A DNA stretch of 64,000 nt from Bradyrhizobium erythrophlei (GCF_900142985.1 NZ_LT670849.1:5782501-5846500), one strand, 5' to 3'; shown: positions 51,222-60,191, counted from the first letter of the stretch. Numbers and translations: made by a program. Notes: generated by a model from the sequence alone, not told the origin.

Positions 51222-51597
51222 TACGAGCAATGCCAAAGCCCCATACGGGCAGCCAGCAGTGCTCGCGAGCGGGACCCAGTGCCGTTGCTGAGCTTGAACG
51301 CTGATCATGATCGAAGGGCGCTCAATTGAAAGCTTGCTTTTGCCATTTCATCGATGGGACAGCACCGCTGGCTTGATAAGGGCCGTCACCAGTGACAACT
51401 ATTCTGCATCGGGCTACGTTGGACCCGACACGCCGGCAACGCATCGAACGCCTCATTCAATGAAGGCATTTGCGGCCGGTGGCTAGGCTCAGGCTACGTC
51501 CGAGCACCGCTCGGCGCGGCTAACTCTAGGCAAGCGAAACGCAACGACATAAGCCGTCGAGGGAAGCCTTGGCGGCTTTTGCGTAGGGAATCATGCT

Positions 51598-51702
51598 CTA
51601 GTCTTCATCCGGCTCGCGCACGACCGCCGGTTCGTCGTCGTGTTCCTCTTCTTTTTCTTCTTCGTCGTCCTCGTCGTCTTCATCAGGATCTCGGGGCGGC
51701 AT
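51598..51702 (-). CDS. Very acidic 34-aa protein
   Basis: MPPRDPDEDDEDDEEEKEEE, then HDDEPAVVREPDED. A low-complexity but clean frame of about 60% Asp/Glu. Similar tiny acidic proteins recur in Bradyrhizobium. Possibly a nucleic-acid-mimic or metal-binding peptide; this is guesswork. Confidence 0.5.
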   Translation of the reverse strand: MPPRDPDEDDEDDEEEKEEEHDDEPAVVREPDED

Positions 51703-51794
51703 AGCGTTGCCGATGATCAAGACGGGACTTTCGTCGATCAAACTGGTGCAAAACTCCTCGGGGACGCTTCGGATCATATTGCTTCTCCGATAGC

Positions 51795-52007
51795 TCAGGC
51801 AGCGGTAGCCAATTTCTCAAATGCCGAACTTTTCAGACGGTTGAGGTCGCGCTCGCCGGAAGCGGCTTGCTTGAGGATATGCTCCGCTACCTCTAGCGGC
51901 GTGACGGATTGGCGGACCAAGAAACGCCGATCCGCGACAACTTCGTTCATAGCCTGCCGCATAATGGCAACGGTCGAGGCATCAAATTTTCGCATCGAAT
52001 CATCCAT
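51795..52007 (-). CDS. Small helical hypothetical protein, 70 aa
   Basis: MDDSMRKFDASTVAIMRQAM, then NEVVADRRFLVRQSVTPLEV and AEHILKQAASGERD. Helix-rich orphan. Function unknown. Confidence 0.6.
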   Translation of the reverse strand: MDDSMRKFDASTVAIMRQAMNEVVADRRFLVRQSVTPLEVAEHILKQAASGERDLNRLKSSAFEKLATAA

Positions 52008-52213
52008 CGCTCACAAATCGTTGGGCGCGTCTTAGAGTTCTTTTGTGTGGAGATGATGAACTGAGCGAGGCCCAGGCAAGGCAGATGCGCACAGAAACGA
52101 CCCCGGCTCGGGCGGCGTACCGAGTTTCGAAGCTGACCAAGCAGCTGCTTTTTAGATTGCCCTCTTCCGGAATTGGAATAGCCTGCTGAAAGCAGTTTTC
52201 GGAGGGCGCGCAC

Positions 52214-52348
52214 GTGAACTCCACCCTTAAAATTCGGACATCAGAGCCAACCCTGATCGAAAAGATCAAGGCTGAACTCAAAAAGCGTGCCGAGGCAAAG
52301 GCCAAGCGGATGTGGCTGAGAAAGCCCAAAACGCTGGCGAGACGTTAA
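52214..52348 (+). CDS. Small basic protein, 44 aa
   Basis: GTG start with GGAGGG upstream. MNSTLKIRTSEPTLIEKIKA, then ELKKRAEAKAKRMWLRKPKT: a basic helix. Convergent with the 95-aa gene (stop 52353). Function unknown. Confidence 0.5.
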   Translation: MNSTLKIRTSEPTLIEKIKAELKKRAEAKAKRMWLRKPKTLARR

Positions 52349-52352
52349 GGGG

Positions 52353-52640
52353 CTAGTGGATCAGCTCATCAGTATCGACAGTCTCTTTGAAAAGCGTCCT
52401 CAGCAACCGCCATAGCTCGCGGTGCCCAGCAGTTTGGCCGCCCTGCTTGAGGTAATCTGCAATATCCATCGTCGCCGTTTGGATCTCAATCGCGCCCGCA
52501 ACGGTCACGTCTAAATGTGCCATTTCGCGCTCGACATATAAATTCTTCGCGTCCGTATCGAAAACTAGCGTGCAACAATCCAGATTGGTGATCTCAGGGC
52601 CTGTTACCTGACGATGCAGTTCTCGTCTTAAGAGAGCCAT
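52353..52640 (-). CDS. Hypothetical protein, 95 aa
   Basis: MALLRRELHRQVTGPEITNL, then DCCTLVFDTDAKNLYVEREM and a helix LWRLLRTLFKETVDTDELIH. AGGAG site. Unassigned conserved-looking orphan. Confidence 0.6.
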   Translation of the reverse strand: MALLRRELHRQVTGPEITNLDCCTLVFDTDAKNLYVEREMAHLDVTVAGAIEIQTATMDIADYLKQGGQTAGHRELWRLLRTLFKETVDTDELIH

Positions 52641-52847
52641 TTGATGCTCCTGTCAGAAGTGCTGACTTAATCACTATCAATCATACCACGCGGCAGCGTT
52701 CTGCCATCCTCGATCAACTTTCCTCGCGCATACGAATCCTACCGTGCTCGCGCTCTCTGATGGCGCCCGCTCAAGGGAGTCACCTAGGGGGACAGCCCTT
52801 GAAGAAGCGGAAGCGCTGAACGGCGCGGCGGCGGCAAATTAAAAAGA

Positions 52848-52867
52848 GGCCGCCAACTGAGGCGGCG
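52848..52867. repeat. GGCCGCC-AACTGA hairpin, copy 3
   Basis: GGCCGCC AACTGA GGCGGCGG; same element as 2291. Near-repeats GGAGAACTACGG at 52877 and 52915 lie between this copy and the next. The stretch 52641-52947 has no gene. Confidence 0.6.
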
Positions 52868-52927
52868 GTTCACGGTAGGAGAACTACGGGGGACGGAGCT
52901 TTGTTCTCCGGCCGGAGAACTACGGAG

Positions 52928-52947
52928 GGCCGCCAACTGAGGCGGCC
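52928..52947. repeat. GGCCGCC-AACTGA hairpin, copy 4
   Basis: A perfect copy ending exactly at the stop codon of the minus-strand gene at 52948, so it could terminate that gene. An inverted imperfect copy is at 53358-53375. Confidence 0.65.
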
Positions 52948-53112
52948 TTACTTTTTGGTACTTGGCGATGCGCCAGGTCGAAGGGGGACGGTTCCTATCC
53001 CCGGCAAAATTACTGACCGCCGGTGACGATGGTGAACGATTGATCTCACACCGTAACCAACGGCAAAGCCTGCACCGAAGATACCGACCAAGACGAGCAG
53101 CGCTTCAAACAT
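52948..53112 (-). CDS. Single-span membrane protein, 54 aa
   Basis: MFEALLVLVGIFGAGFAVGY then GVRSIVHHRHRRSVILPGIG: one transmembrane helix at the N-terminus, a basic His/Arg cluster, and a short tail ending STKK. Same style as the other small membrane proteins here. Function unknown. Confidence 0.55.
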   Translation of the reverse strand: MFEALLVLVGIFGAGFAVGYGVRSIVHHRHRRSVILPGIGTVPLRPGASPSTKK

Positions 53113-53190
53113 GACCGCACCCACAGCACTTTGCGTGGCGTGCTGCACAACAAGGGACGGGTATGGGTTTAGCTCCTATTTTAGAAATCA

Positions 53191-53245
53191 AATTAGGACA
53201 CTAACTTTAAACTAGGACACCGGGGGGTCAAATACGGACAGTACC
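53191..53245. repeat. Diverged 60-bp repeat (TAGGACAC motifs), copy 2
   Basis: AATTAGGACACT, ACTAGGACACC and TACGGACAGTACCC, matching 2741-2800 in order and spacing but with A for C inside each motif. The stretch 53113-53526 otherwise has no gene. Confidence 0.45.
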
Positions 53246-53526
53246 CGCCGAACTACCAGCAGGCTTCATATTCCATCCAAGCGCGCATTGTCTTGGCATT
53301 GCAATCTTCGGCGCGCTGTGTTCGCCGTCATGACGAGCATTTACTTCCTGATGTGAGGCCGCTTCAGTTGGCGGCAAATCACAGCGCCAGGCGATGGGAT
53401 GATCTTGGGGCTCTGAGTTATCGGCGGAAATGCCGTGAATAACGGGGATAAGCCTCCAATTACACTTAAACACCCGGGCGCTGTCACCAAAATGAAGCAG
53501 ACCGTCCGAACCGGAGGTAACGGCGC

Positions 53527-53739
53527 ATGCCCGCTAAACCCCGCGACGTGGCTGATCGTATTTCGTCAGCGAAGTCACCTGAGGTTTTCGTGCTGTCCTT
53601 AGAGGAAGCACGAACCAAAGCTCGCGATATAATTAGTGGAGCTTCGGACAGCCGGTTCGTGCCGATTGTCGAAAATTGGCGTCAGCTTTCAGATGGGCGT
53701 ATCCAGTTCTCGGTCCGCGCCCTTCGTTTTTCCGAATGA
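53527..53739 (+). CDS. Small hypothetical protein, 70 aa
   Basis: MPAKPRDVADRISSAKSPEV, then FVLSLEEARTKARDIISGAS and LSDGRIQFSVRALRFSE. Strong GGAGG site. Mixed alpha/beta orphan. Confidence 0.6.
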   Translation: MPAKPRDVADRISSAKSPEVFVLSLEEARTKARDIISGASDSRFVPIVENWRQLSDGRIQFSVRALRFSE

Positions 53740-53980
53740 AAAGCGAGCGTCAAACCGGGCAACAGCAACGTAACTCTTTGCGACCGAGGGTCTGTGTCAC
53801 GACAGTGATCTCCGTTGGCACTTGGATCCCGCTGCGGGTAGGGATCTTCGCCACGAGGTTCCGATCCAGCAGCAATCCTTAGGCGCACAAGTGCACAATC
53901 TGGGAAGAAGTGGCCCCCAACCCTTTGGGAACAGTTTGCGGTTTTGCGTTCTTTATCTGTTTTAGCGATCGGAGGCTGCA

Positions 53981-54262
53981 ATGCCGCGGTTTCATTTCAA
54001 TTCCCTAACTGGCGACATGTTTTTGCCTGACCCTGAGGGAGAAGAGCTTCCGAACCTTGACGCAGCTCGCGACGTTGCCGAGCAATCGGCGAGGGAGGCG
54101 TTGATCGAAGCGGTCAAGACCGGCGACACGGCGCCCGATTGCATTCTAGTCGCGGACGACGAAGGGAACGAGGTCGCGACCGTTTTTCTCAAGGACTTGC
54201 TCGATGCTGACGTTCGCTTTCTATCACCGACCGCTCGACGATCGCGCAACCAGCATCGATAG
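53981..54262 (+). CDS. DUF6894-like small protein, 93 aa
   Basis: MPRFHFNSLTGDMFLPDPEG, then EELPNLDAARDVAEQSAREA and CILVADDEGNEVATVFLKD. It matches the common rhizobial pattern MPRYFFD...EG.EL.DL.AAR, but the C-terminus is unusual, running into the convergent gene. GGAGG site. Confidence 0.6.
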   Translation: MPRFHFNSLTGDMFLPDPEGEELPNLDAARDVAEQSAREALIEAVKTGDTAPDCILVADDEGNEVATVFLKDLLDADVRFLSPTARRSRNQHR

Positions 54263-54449
54263 CCAGCTTGAACACGGCCTTCAGCTGCCCGTCTGCGAGC
54301 ACCTCTTCCGCAGCATTGAAATCGGGGTCAAGGCGCCAATCTAGGCCTGCGCCAGCCGAAGGAAGGTTCGCCTGGCTGAAGGCATAGGCAACGCGTCCCA
54401 AACGCTTGCCGTTAGGCCATCGCTCGATAAATTTTTGGAGGCGGTTCAT
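54189..54449 (-). CDS. Hypothetical protein, 86 aa
   Basis: MNRLQKFIERWPNGKRLGRV, then AYAFSQANLPSAGAGLDWRL and FNAAEEVLADGQLKAVFKLA. Overlaps the end of the 53981 gene tail to tail by 74 bp. Start uncertain (a TTG at 54542 is an alternative). Function unknown. Confidence 0.5.
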   Translation of the reverse strand: MNRLQKFIERWPNGKRLGRVAYAFSQANLPSAGAGLDWRLDPDFNAAEEVLADGQLKAVFKLAIDAGCAIVERSVIESERQHRASP

Positions 54450-54659
54450 TTGTTGCCCGACCTTCGCATCGTAAACGCAACAAGGGTAATCTGCAATGTC
54501 GGCGAATTGACTGCTATTTCCCACGTTTCGTTCGTTTAGCAAGCCTTACCCCAGCTCCGTCGACGCCGGCTTTCAAGCAGGCGAGTTGTCTCGTACCTCT
54601 CCGAGGGCTTGCCGAGGACGGCGTACAGCCTCAATCTGGCTGTCTAGGGGAGGTGGCCC

Positions 54660-54803
54660 ATGCCAGATTTCCGAATTATCGATGGCGGTGGTCCCGACAA
54701 GGAAGATCGCGAGCTACAGCAAGCGCGCGAACGGGCCAAAAGCGATGTCGAGCGCACGGTTTGCGAGCCCCGTAACCGCGCAGATCGGTTAGCACGACGG
54801 TGA
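54660..54803 (+). CDS. Small hypothetical protein, 47 aa
   Basis: MPDFRIIDGGGPDKEDRELQ, then QARERAKSDVERTVCEPRNR. Strong AGGGGAGG site before the ATG. Probably the shortened form of a common Bradyrhizobium orphan. Function unknown. Confidence 0.55.
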   Translation: MPDFRIIDGGGPDKEDRELQQARERAKSDVERTVCEPRNRADRLARR

Positions 54804-54933
54804 AGAGTTCGCGCGAGGCCCGCATTGCCGCGGGATCAAAGCTGGCACAGGGCAAAGTCGTAAATGCTCGCGACGCCACCGCAGTGGTGGGGTTCATTGA
54901 AGGTCGATCTGCTCTTCCGAGAATAGCAGAGGT

Positions 54934-55410
54934 CCATTTAACGAAGTGCTGGATCAGCCTGACACCAACTACTGGACGGCGACTGGCTACCGTGTGCCCG
55001 ATACGCCGCATAACACCGTCAAGCTCGACGAGGCCGGCTTCAAATTGGTGCCTGTGACCCGCAATGCTCCACGATCGTTCATCACCAACATTCACGACGG
55101 CGCCAGTATGTCGGCGGGAGTGCCGACAACGGCGCGCGGCATCGCCTTCGGCGGCGACTGCGGTGTCGCGCGCGTCGGCCTATCGATCGATGATGGCAAG
55201 AGCTGGCAGCCGACCCAGCTTGGTGCCGATAAGGGCAAATACGGCTTTCGGCTATGGCAGGCGCAGTTCACGTTGCCGGCGCGTGGCCCCCACACGTTGA
55301 TGGTTCGTTGCACCAACACGAAGAACGAAGCGCAGCCCGATTTCCGTGTCTGGAATCCAGCCGGCTACATGTTCAATACGGTCGAAGCCACTCGCGTAGT
55401 CGCGACCTGA
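54934..55410 (+). pseudogene. sorA: SorA-type sulfite oxidoreductase, 5'-truncated
   Basis: Only the C-terminal dimerisation domain of a sulfite-oxidase-type molybdenum protein is left: LDQPDTNYWTATGYRVPDTP, RGIAFGGDCGVARVGLSIDD, GFRLWQAQFTLPARGPHTLM and DFRVWNPAGYMFNTVEATRV. The Mo-binding domain with its cysteine is missing, so it cannot oxidise sulfite. It directly precedes the intact SorB-like cytochrome. Confidence 0.7.
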
Positions 55411-55421
55411 AGAGGCCAAGG

Positions 55422-55754
55422 ATGTTGCGTCCAATTCTGCCGATGATCGCCGCTTTGGGCGTGGCCCTTTCACTCTATCCAGTCGAGGCGGCGAGCGTCA
55501 CCGCGTTGAGGTCGCTCAAGCTGGACGTCCCGACCAGCGACGCCATGTTTCCGCCAGGTCCGGGATCGGATGCCATCAACAACAATTGTCTTGCCTGCCA
55601 TTCCGCCGATCACGTGCTGAATCAGCCCTCGCTTTCCAGAGAGGCCTGGCAGGAAGTGGTGAACAAGATGATCACGGCGTACAAAGCTCCTGTGAGCCCT
55701 GAAGACGCCAAAGCGATTGTCGACTATCTGGCCCGCACTAAAGGGACCCCGTAA
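55422..55754 (+). CDS. sorB: SorB-type c-type cytochrome
   Basis: 110 aa. Signal peptide ending YPVEA, one haem motif CLACH (Cys56, Cys59, His60) and a Met candidate in KMITAYKAPVSPEDAKAIVD. In SorAB it accepts electrons from sulfite oxidation. Its SorA partner here is truncated, so it has probably lost its role. AGAGGCCAAGG upstream. Confidence 0.75.
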   Translation: MLRPILPMIAALGVALSLYPVEAASVTALRSLKLDVPTSDAMFPPGPGSDAINNNCLACHSADHVLNQPSLSREAWQEVVNKMITAYKAPVSPEDAKAIVDYLARTKGTP

Positions 55755-56107
55755 GTCTGCAAACCGGTCCGCAAGCATTCCACTGGGCTGAGGCTGGTAA
55801 TGAACCGGTAGGCTTGTCCGACGGTCGCAATGACAGTCGATTCGCCGTGCAGTTCGATCTTGAACGACGCTCTCAATAGAGTGTGAGAATCTGATGCGCG
55901 AGTCATACGAGCATTGCTCGGCAATACCCCGGTGGAGTACGCCACGTCCAGCCTTTCCTTGAAAAAGCCGACGCGAAGTGCATATCTTCGCTCTCTCGAG
56001 CGGTCAGCCAATATGCGAGCGAAATATCCGTCGATTAGGTTTCGTGCGGCAACTGATAAGGTTTTGTGTCTTTCCTTATCAGTGGCCAATTGGTCCGGCA
56101 AGGTCAT
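55724..56107 (-). CDS. Orphan protein coupled to ABC permease, 127 aa
   Basis: MTLPDQLATDKERHKTLSVA, then ARNLIDGYFARILADRSRER and KIELHGESTVIATVGQAYRF. Its ATG overlaps the stop of the permease (ATGA), the last gene of a translationally coupled operon. Soluble, mixed fold, unrecognised. Its 3' end overlaps sorB tail to tail by 31 bp. Its position suggests a role in the same uptake/hydroxylation pathway. Confidence 0.55.
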   Translation of the reverse strand: MTLPDQLATDKERHKTLSVAARNLIDGYFARILADRSRERRYALRVGFFKERLDVAYSTGVLPSNARMTRASDSHTLLRASFKIELHGESTVIATVGQAYRFITSLSPVECLRTGLQTYGVPLVRAR

Positions 56108-56874
56108 GTGCGCATCGCCCATCCAGCGAAGCGCCATTCTAGCACAGCCGCAGCTGCGTACATGATAATGCCCATGCCGGCGATAACGAGCAGCGCCGCG
56201 AAGACCAGGGGAACGCGAAAAGTCGCGCTAGCGCTCATCATCAGGTAACCGATGCCAACATTTGATGCCACGGTTTCCGAAATGACTGATCCGACAAATG
56301 CAAGCGTGATGGCAATTTTAAGCGACGCAAAAAAATAGGGCATGGAGCAGGGTAGGCCGACCCGGAATAAGATGTCGGTTCGGCTGGCTCCCAGCGAGCG
56401 CAGGACGTCGCGCAACTCCGGCTGCATCGTCACGATCCCGGTCGCAACGTTCACGGTGATCGGAAAGAAAGCGACGAGAAACGCAGTCAATACTGCCGGT
56501 ACGAAGCCGATTCCAAACCACAACACCAGGATCGGTACGACGGCGACCTTGGGAATCGAATTAAATCCGATCAAGAGTGGATTGAGCGCGCGATACAATA
56601 GGGGCGAGCCGCCAACGATCACGCCGAGGCCCGCGCCAAAGACCACTGCCAGGGCGAAGCCAAGCAGCGTGGTGACCAGCGTGTGGGAGGCGTTAAGCCA
56701 GATGCCGTCCCGATATTCGAGCAACGACCCGATCGCGGCACTGGGAGTGGGAAGAATGAAGGGCGGCACGTTTAGGAGCCGGCAGCCGAGTTCCCAACTC
56801 AGGAAGAAGCCGATCGTTGCAATCCAGGGGCTGGCGCTGTAAGCGGCGCGCCGTATCGTACGTTTGTATTTCAT
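56104..56874 (-). CDS. ABC permease of NMT1/SsuC type
   Basis: 256 aa, about six spans. The EAA-like cytoplasmic loop is LRDVLRSLGASRTDILFRVG, with IWLNASHTLVTTLLGFALAV near the N-terminus. ATGA overlap with the ATPase gene upstream and with the 127-aa orphan downstream. Forms the pore of the importer. Confidence 0.88.
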   Translation of the reverse strand: MKYKRTIRRAAYSASPWIATIGFFLSWELGCRLLNVPPFILPTPSAAIGSLLEYRDGIWLNASHTLVTTLLGFALAVVFGAGLGVIVGGSPLLYRALNPLLIGFNSIPKVAVVPILVLWFGIGFVPAVLTAFLVAFFPITVNVATGIVTMQPELRDVLRSLGASRTDILFRVGLPCSMPYFFASLKIAITLAFVGSVISETVASNVGIGYLMMSASATFRVPLVFAALLVIAGMGIIMYAAAAVLEWRFAGWAMRT

Positions 56875-57707
56875 GTGCCTTGCCTCGCGCGGCTGACGTG
56901 CGCGCGCAAATCATGAACGTATTCGACGAAACGTGGCGTGAAGATCGCGTCTTGCTGCCGTGGTCGGGATAGATCGATGTCGGTCGTGTAGATGACGCGG
57001 CCCGGCCGGCTGGAGAGCACATGGACCCGGCTGGCAAGAAAGACAGCCTCCGGCAGATCGTGCGTCACCAGAAGAATGGTGAAGCCGCGTTCGATCCACA
57101 GCGTCTGCAGCACGTCCCATAACTCCTCGCGTGTGAAGGCATCGAGTGCGCCGAATGGTTCATCGAGCAACAGGATTTCCGGCTCGTGAATGAGAGCGCG
57201 GCACAACGACACGCGTTGCTGCATTCCGCCCGATAGCTGCCATCCGAAGCGATCTTCGGTCCCCGTGAGCCCTACCTTTGCGAGGAGCGCTTTAGCGCGT
57301 GCAACGAAGGGCGCGCGGTCTTGCCGGAACGCGGTTCGGTGCGGCCGCACCACCTGGATCGGCAGCAATACGTTCTCCAGCACCGTTCGCCAGGGCAGCA
57401 GCGCGGGATTCTGAAAGGCCATGCCAACCGTCTTCAACGGCCTGACGACGTCGACCCCGTCAACCGTGACATGTCCGGAGCTGCGCGGTGTGAGCCCGGA
57501 GATCAGCTTCATCAAGGTCGACTTTCCGCATCCCGAAGGGCCGACGACCGCTACGAATTCGCCGCGTGCTATCTCGAGGTCGAAGCCCTGCAGGGCCAAT
57601 GAGCCGCTCTCGTCTTCTTCGCCATAATGCAGGCTTGCGTTTGTAATACGCACGAACGGTGCCTTCATCCCGGCGCCAGGGCCCATTGCCGCAGCATTCG
57701 TCGTCAT
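56871..57707 (-). CDS. ABC ATPase of NrtD/SsuB type
   Basis: 278 aa. Walker A VGPSGCGKSTL, signature LSGGMQQRVSLCR, Walker B EILLLDEPFGAL and H-loop THDLPEAV. The start at 57707 follows GGGAG; an earlier GTG at 57737 is possible. Overlaps the permease by 4 nt. Energises the importer with the NMT1-like binding protein 36 bp upstream. Confidence 0.9.
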   Translation of the reverse strand: MTTNAAAMGPGAGMKAPFVRITNASLHYGEEDESGSLALQGFDLEIARGEFVAVVGPSGCGKSTLMKLISGLTPRSSGHVTVDGVDVVRPLKTVGMAFQNPALLPWRTVLENVLLPIQVVRPHRTAFRQDRAPFVARAKALLAKVGLTGTEDRFGWQLSGGMQQRVSLCRALIHEPEILLLDEPFGALDAFTREELWDVLQTLWIERGFTILLVTHDLPEAVFLASRVHVLSSRPGRVIYTTDIDLSRPRQQDAIFTPRFVEYVHDLRAHVSRARQGT

Positions 57708-57743
57708 TTGCGCACTCCCGTGCAGGCCCGCACGCACAGATCG

Positions 57744-58772
57744 TTATTGAATAATCCTTAGTTCACTCCGCGGCGGCAGATACTGATCGGTATACACTTC
57801 CGACGCCGGCGGAACCTTGTTGATGCCGAAAGCTTCGGCGACGTCCTTGACTGAGCCTTCCAGCCGCGCCGGCTCGACATTGCTTGCCCCGTTCTTCAAG
57901 ACATTTTCCGTGATCATCCGATAGTCGAGCGACATCTTGATGCGGTCCTTCTCGACGTCCGCGCTAACCAAAGGATCCCGTTTCTTAATCGAAGCGACCG
58001 CATCGGCAGGGTCCTTTATCATTGCATTGAAGCCATGAACGGATCCGCGAATAAAGTTGCGAATGGCTTCCGCGTTGCGCGCGGCAAACTCCGGCTTCAC
58101 GACCACAGCATGGCCAAGCAGGTTCACGCCGAAGTCGATGTACGCCATGGTTCGGATATCCGATGGCTGCGCACCGATATTCTGCAGGTTCAGCATTACG
58201 GTGGTCAGATGGCCCGTGATCGCGTCGGCCTCGCCACGAACCAGCAGCGGCTCGCGGAGCTCCGGTGACACATTGATCCACTTGATTGACTTCTCGTCGA
58301 GCTTATTAGCTGCTGCGAACAGCGGGAAAAGCTGACGGGTGGCATCACCCACGGGAGAAGCCAATGTTTTTCCGGTCAGGTCTTGCGGTGTCTTGATCGG
58401 GCTCGAGGCCTTCATCTCGATCGCAAGCGCCGACTTGTCATCGACCATCATCACGGCAATGAGTTTGTGATCGGGATTCTGGTCGTTGAAGCGGATCATG
58501 GAATAAATGTCGGCAAAACCCAGATCGTACGCTCCGCTCGCGACCTTCGCGACCGTATCGCCGGAGCCGCCGCCACGATCGACAGTGACATTCAAGCCCA
58601 GTTTTGTGTACGTGCCATCGTCGACCGGCATGGTGAACATTGCATGCTGGCCCTGGAACGACCAATCCAGGATGAAGCGAATGTTTGTTTGCGCATGCGC
58701 CGGCGATACAAAAACGACGCCCATCGATAGCAGTCCGATCAATGCAACAGTGATACGCCGGCAGATGATCAT
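57744..58772 (-). CDS. NMT1/THI5-like substrate-binding protein
   Basis: 342 aa. Signal peptide (MIICRRITVALIGLLSMGVV...AHAQ), then NIRFILDWSFQGQHAMFTMP, GSGDT-VAKVASGAYDLGFAD and GLTGKTL-like ASPVGDATRQLFPLF. Fold of the thiamine-precursor/nitrate class. Its ATG overlaps the stop of the 2Fe-2S gene, so uptake and oxidation are coupled. Ligand unknown, possibly a heterocycle. Confidence 0.85.
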   Translation of the reverse strand: MIICRRITVALIGLLSMGVVFVSPAHAQTNIRFILDWSFQGQHAMFTMPVDDGTYTKLGLNVTVDRGGGSGDTVAKVASGAYDLGFADIYSMIRFNDQNPDHKLIAVMMVDDKSALAIEMKASSPIKTPQDLTGKTLASPVGDATRQLFPLFAAANKLDEKSIKWINVSPELREPLLVRGEADAITGHLTTVMLNLQNIGAQPSDIRTMAYIDFGVNLLGHAVVVKPEFAARNAEAIRNFIRGSVHGFNAMIKDPADAVASIKKRDPLVSADVEKDRIKMSLDYRMITENVLKNGASNVEPARLEGSVKDVAEAFGINKVPPASEVYTDQYLPPRSELRIIQ

Positions 58773-59311
58773 GTCGAATCTCCTTTGCCCTGGAATTGCT
58801 GGCTGCCCGAACTCTTCGCCGCTCCCTTGCGAAGTAGTGCCGCTCCGGCCTCGACGGCATCGACAATCGCATGATAACCCGTGCAGCGACAGTAGTTGCC
58901 TGACAGGGCATCCCTGATTTGCTGGCGTGTCGGCGACGGCTCGCGTTCCAACAGTTCCGCGGCTTGCAAAATCATCCCGGGGGTACAGAATCCGCATTGC
59001 AACGCGGCGCGCTCGTAGAATGCGGCTTGCAACGTTCGAACCGCTGCCGTCGGCTGACTCGTCTCGATGGTGACAATTTTTGCGCCGTTCGTCTGCACAG
59101 CAAGCATTAAGCATCCTCGCACGACGCGGCCGTCAACGACAATATGGCAAGCGCCGCAGACGCCGTGATCGCAGCCCACGTGGCTGCCGGTCAGACCAAT
59201 CTCGTGTCGGACGAAATCGACGAGCGACTGCCGGACCGACACGCGCGCTTCGACCGCATCTCCATTGATGGTGCAGGAAATCTCGGCGCTGGGCTCGTCA
59301 TAAGCATTCAT
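58769..59311 (-). CDS. 2Fe-2S subunit of molybdenum hydroxylase (CoxS/XdhC-like)
   Basis: 180 aa with both clusters: plant-type CDHGVCGACHIVVDGRVVRG-C and second CGFCTPGMIL...CRCTGYHAI. Passes electrons from the Mo centre to FAD. Overlaps the binding-protein gene (4 nt) and the FAD gene (14 nt). Confidence 0.92.
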   Translation of the reverse strand: MNAYDEPSAEISCTINGDAVEARVSVRQSLVDFVRHEIGLTGSHVGCDHGVCGACHIVVDGRVVRGCLMLAVQTNGAKIVTIETSQPTAAVRTLQAAFYERAALQCGFCTPGMILQAAELLEREPSPTRQQIRDALSGNYCRCTGYHAIVDAVEAGAALLRKGAAKSSGSQQFQGKGDST

Positions 59312-60191
59312 GACTGAGGCTCCGTGCCATATCAGGATGGGCGAGATCGCGCACGACCCGGGCCAGGAGTTCGCGCACGACGTGCAAACGATAGGCCGGC
59401 GACAATTCTCCCCCGGTCAGAGGCTCGATGACGTCCGCGACCGCGGCTTTGGCGCGCTGGATGTTTTCTTCGTCAGCGACGTTCGCGCCGATGAAGATCT
59501 CTTCCAGCTCCGGAATCCGGCGGGGTGATTCCTCGACCCCGGCGAACACGATGCGGCATTCGGTGACTTTGGCTTCGTCACATCTTGCCGCGAACGCCAG
59601 CCCCGCGATCGCGAAATCGCCTTGCCGCCGCGCGATTTCATCGAACCGAAAGCGCCAAAAGGAGTCTTCAATCGGAAAGTCGATCCGCGTGATGATCTCA
59701 TCCTCCTCCAGCGCCGTACTGTAGATCCTCTTGAAGAAATCCGACGCGGTAATTTTCCTCTCGCCGCGGTTGGATCGGACGACGATTTCAGCGTCCAGGC
59801 ACACCGTGCAGGCCGGGAGTTCGGCGGCCGGATCGGCGAGGGCCAAACTACCCCCCAACGTACCGCGATTACGAATGGCTTCGTGCGCAACGTGCTCGAG
59901 CGCTTGCGCAAGCAGCGGCAGGTGCAAGCGCACGTGCGGCGATCTTAAAACGTCGTTGTGCCTCGCGCGAGCCCCGATCGATATCTGGCGACCGTTACTC
60001 GATATGGTATCGAGATCGGGAATGCGATTGATGTCGATGACGATGGCCGGCTTCGCCATGCGGAGATTCAGGATCGGTACCAAGCTTTGACCGCCTGCGA
60101 GCACGGCGGCGTTGGATTTGTGTTCGTCCAGGAGATCCAGCGCCTCTGTCAGCGACTGCGGGCAAGCGTATTCGAAACGCGGCGGCTTCAT
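59298..60191 (-). CDS. FAD subunit of molybdenum hydroxylase (CoxM-like)
   Basis: 297 aa. FAD-binding loops VLAGGQSLVPILNLRMAKP and RNRGTLGGSLALADPAAELP, then the C-terminal CO_deh_flav domain (FRFDEIARRQGDFAIAGLAF). The ATG overlaps the end of the large-subunit gene (ATGA). The longer upstream frame is an artefact. Confidence 0.9.
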   Translation of the reverse strand: MKPPRFEYACPQSLTEALDLLDEHKSNAAVLAGGQSLVPILNLRMAKPAIVIDINRIPDLDTISSNGRQISIGARARHNDVLRSPHVRLHLPLLAQALEHVAHEAIRNRGTLGGSLALADPAAELPACTVCLDAEIVVRSNRGERKITASDFFKRIYSTALEEDEIITRIDFPIEDSFWRFRFDEIARRQGDFAIAGLAFAARCDEAKVTECRIVFAGVEESPRRIPELEEIFIGANVADEENIQRAKAAVADVIEPLTGGELSPAYRLHVVRELLARVVRDLAHPDMARSLSHECL

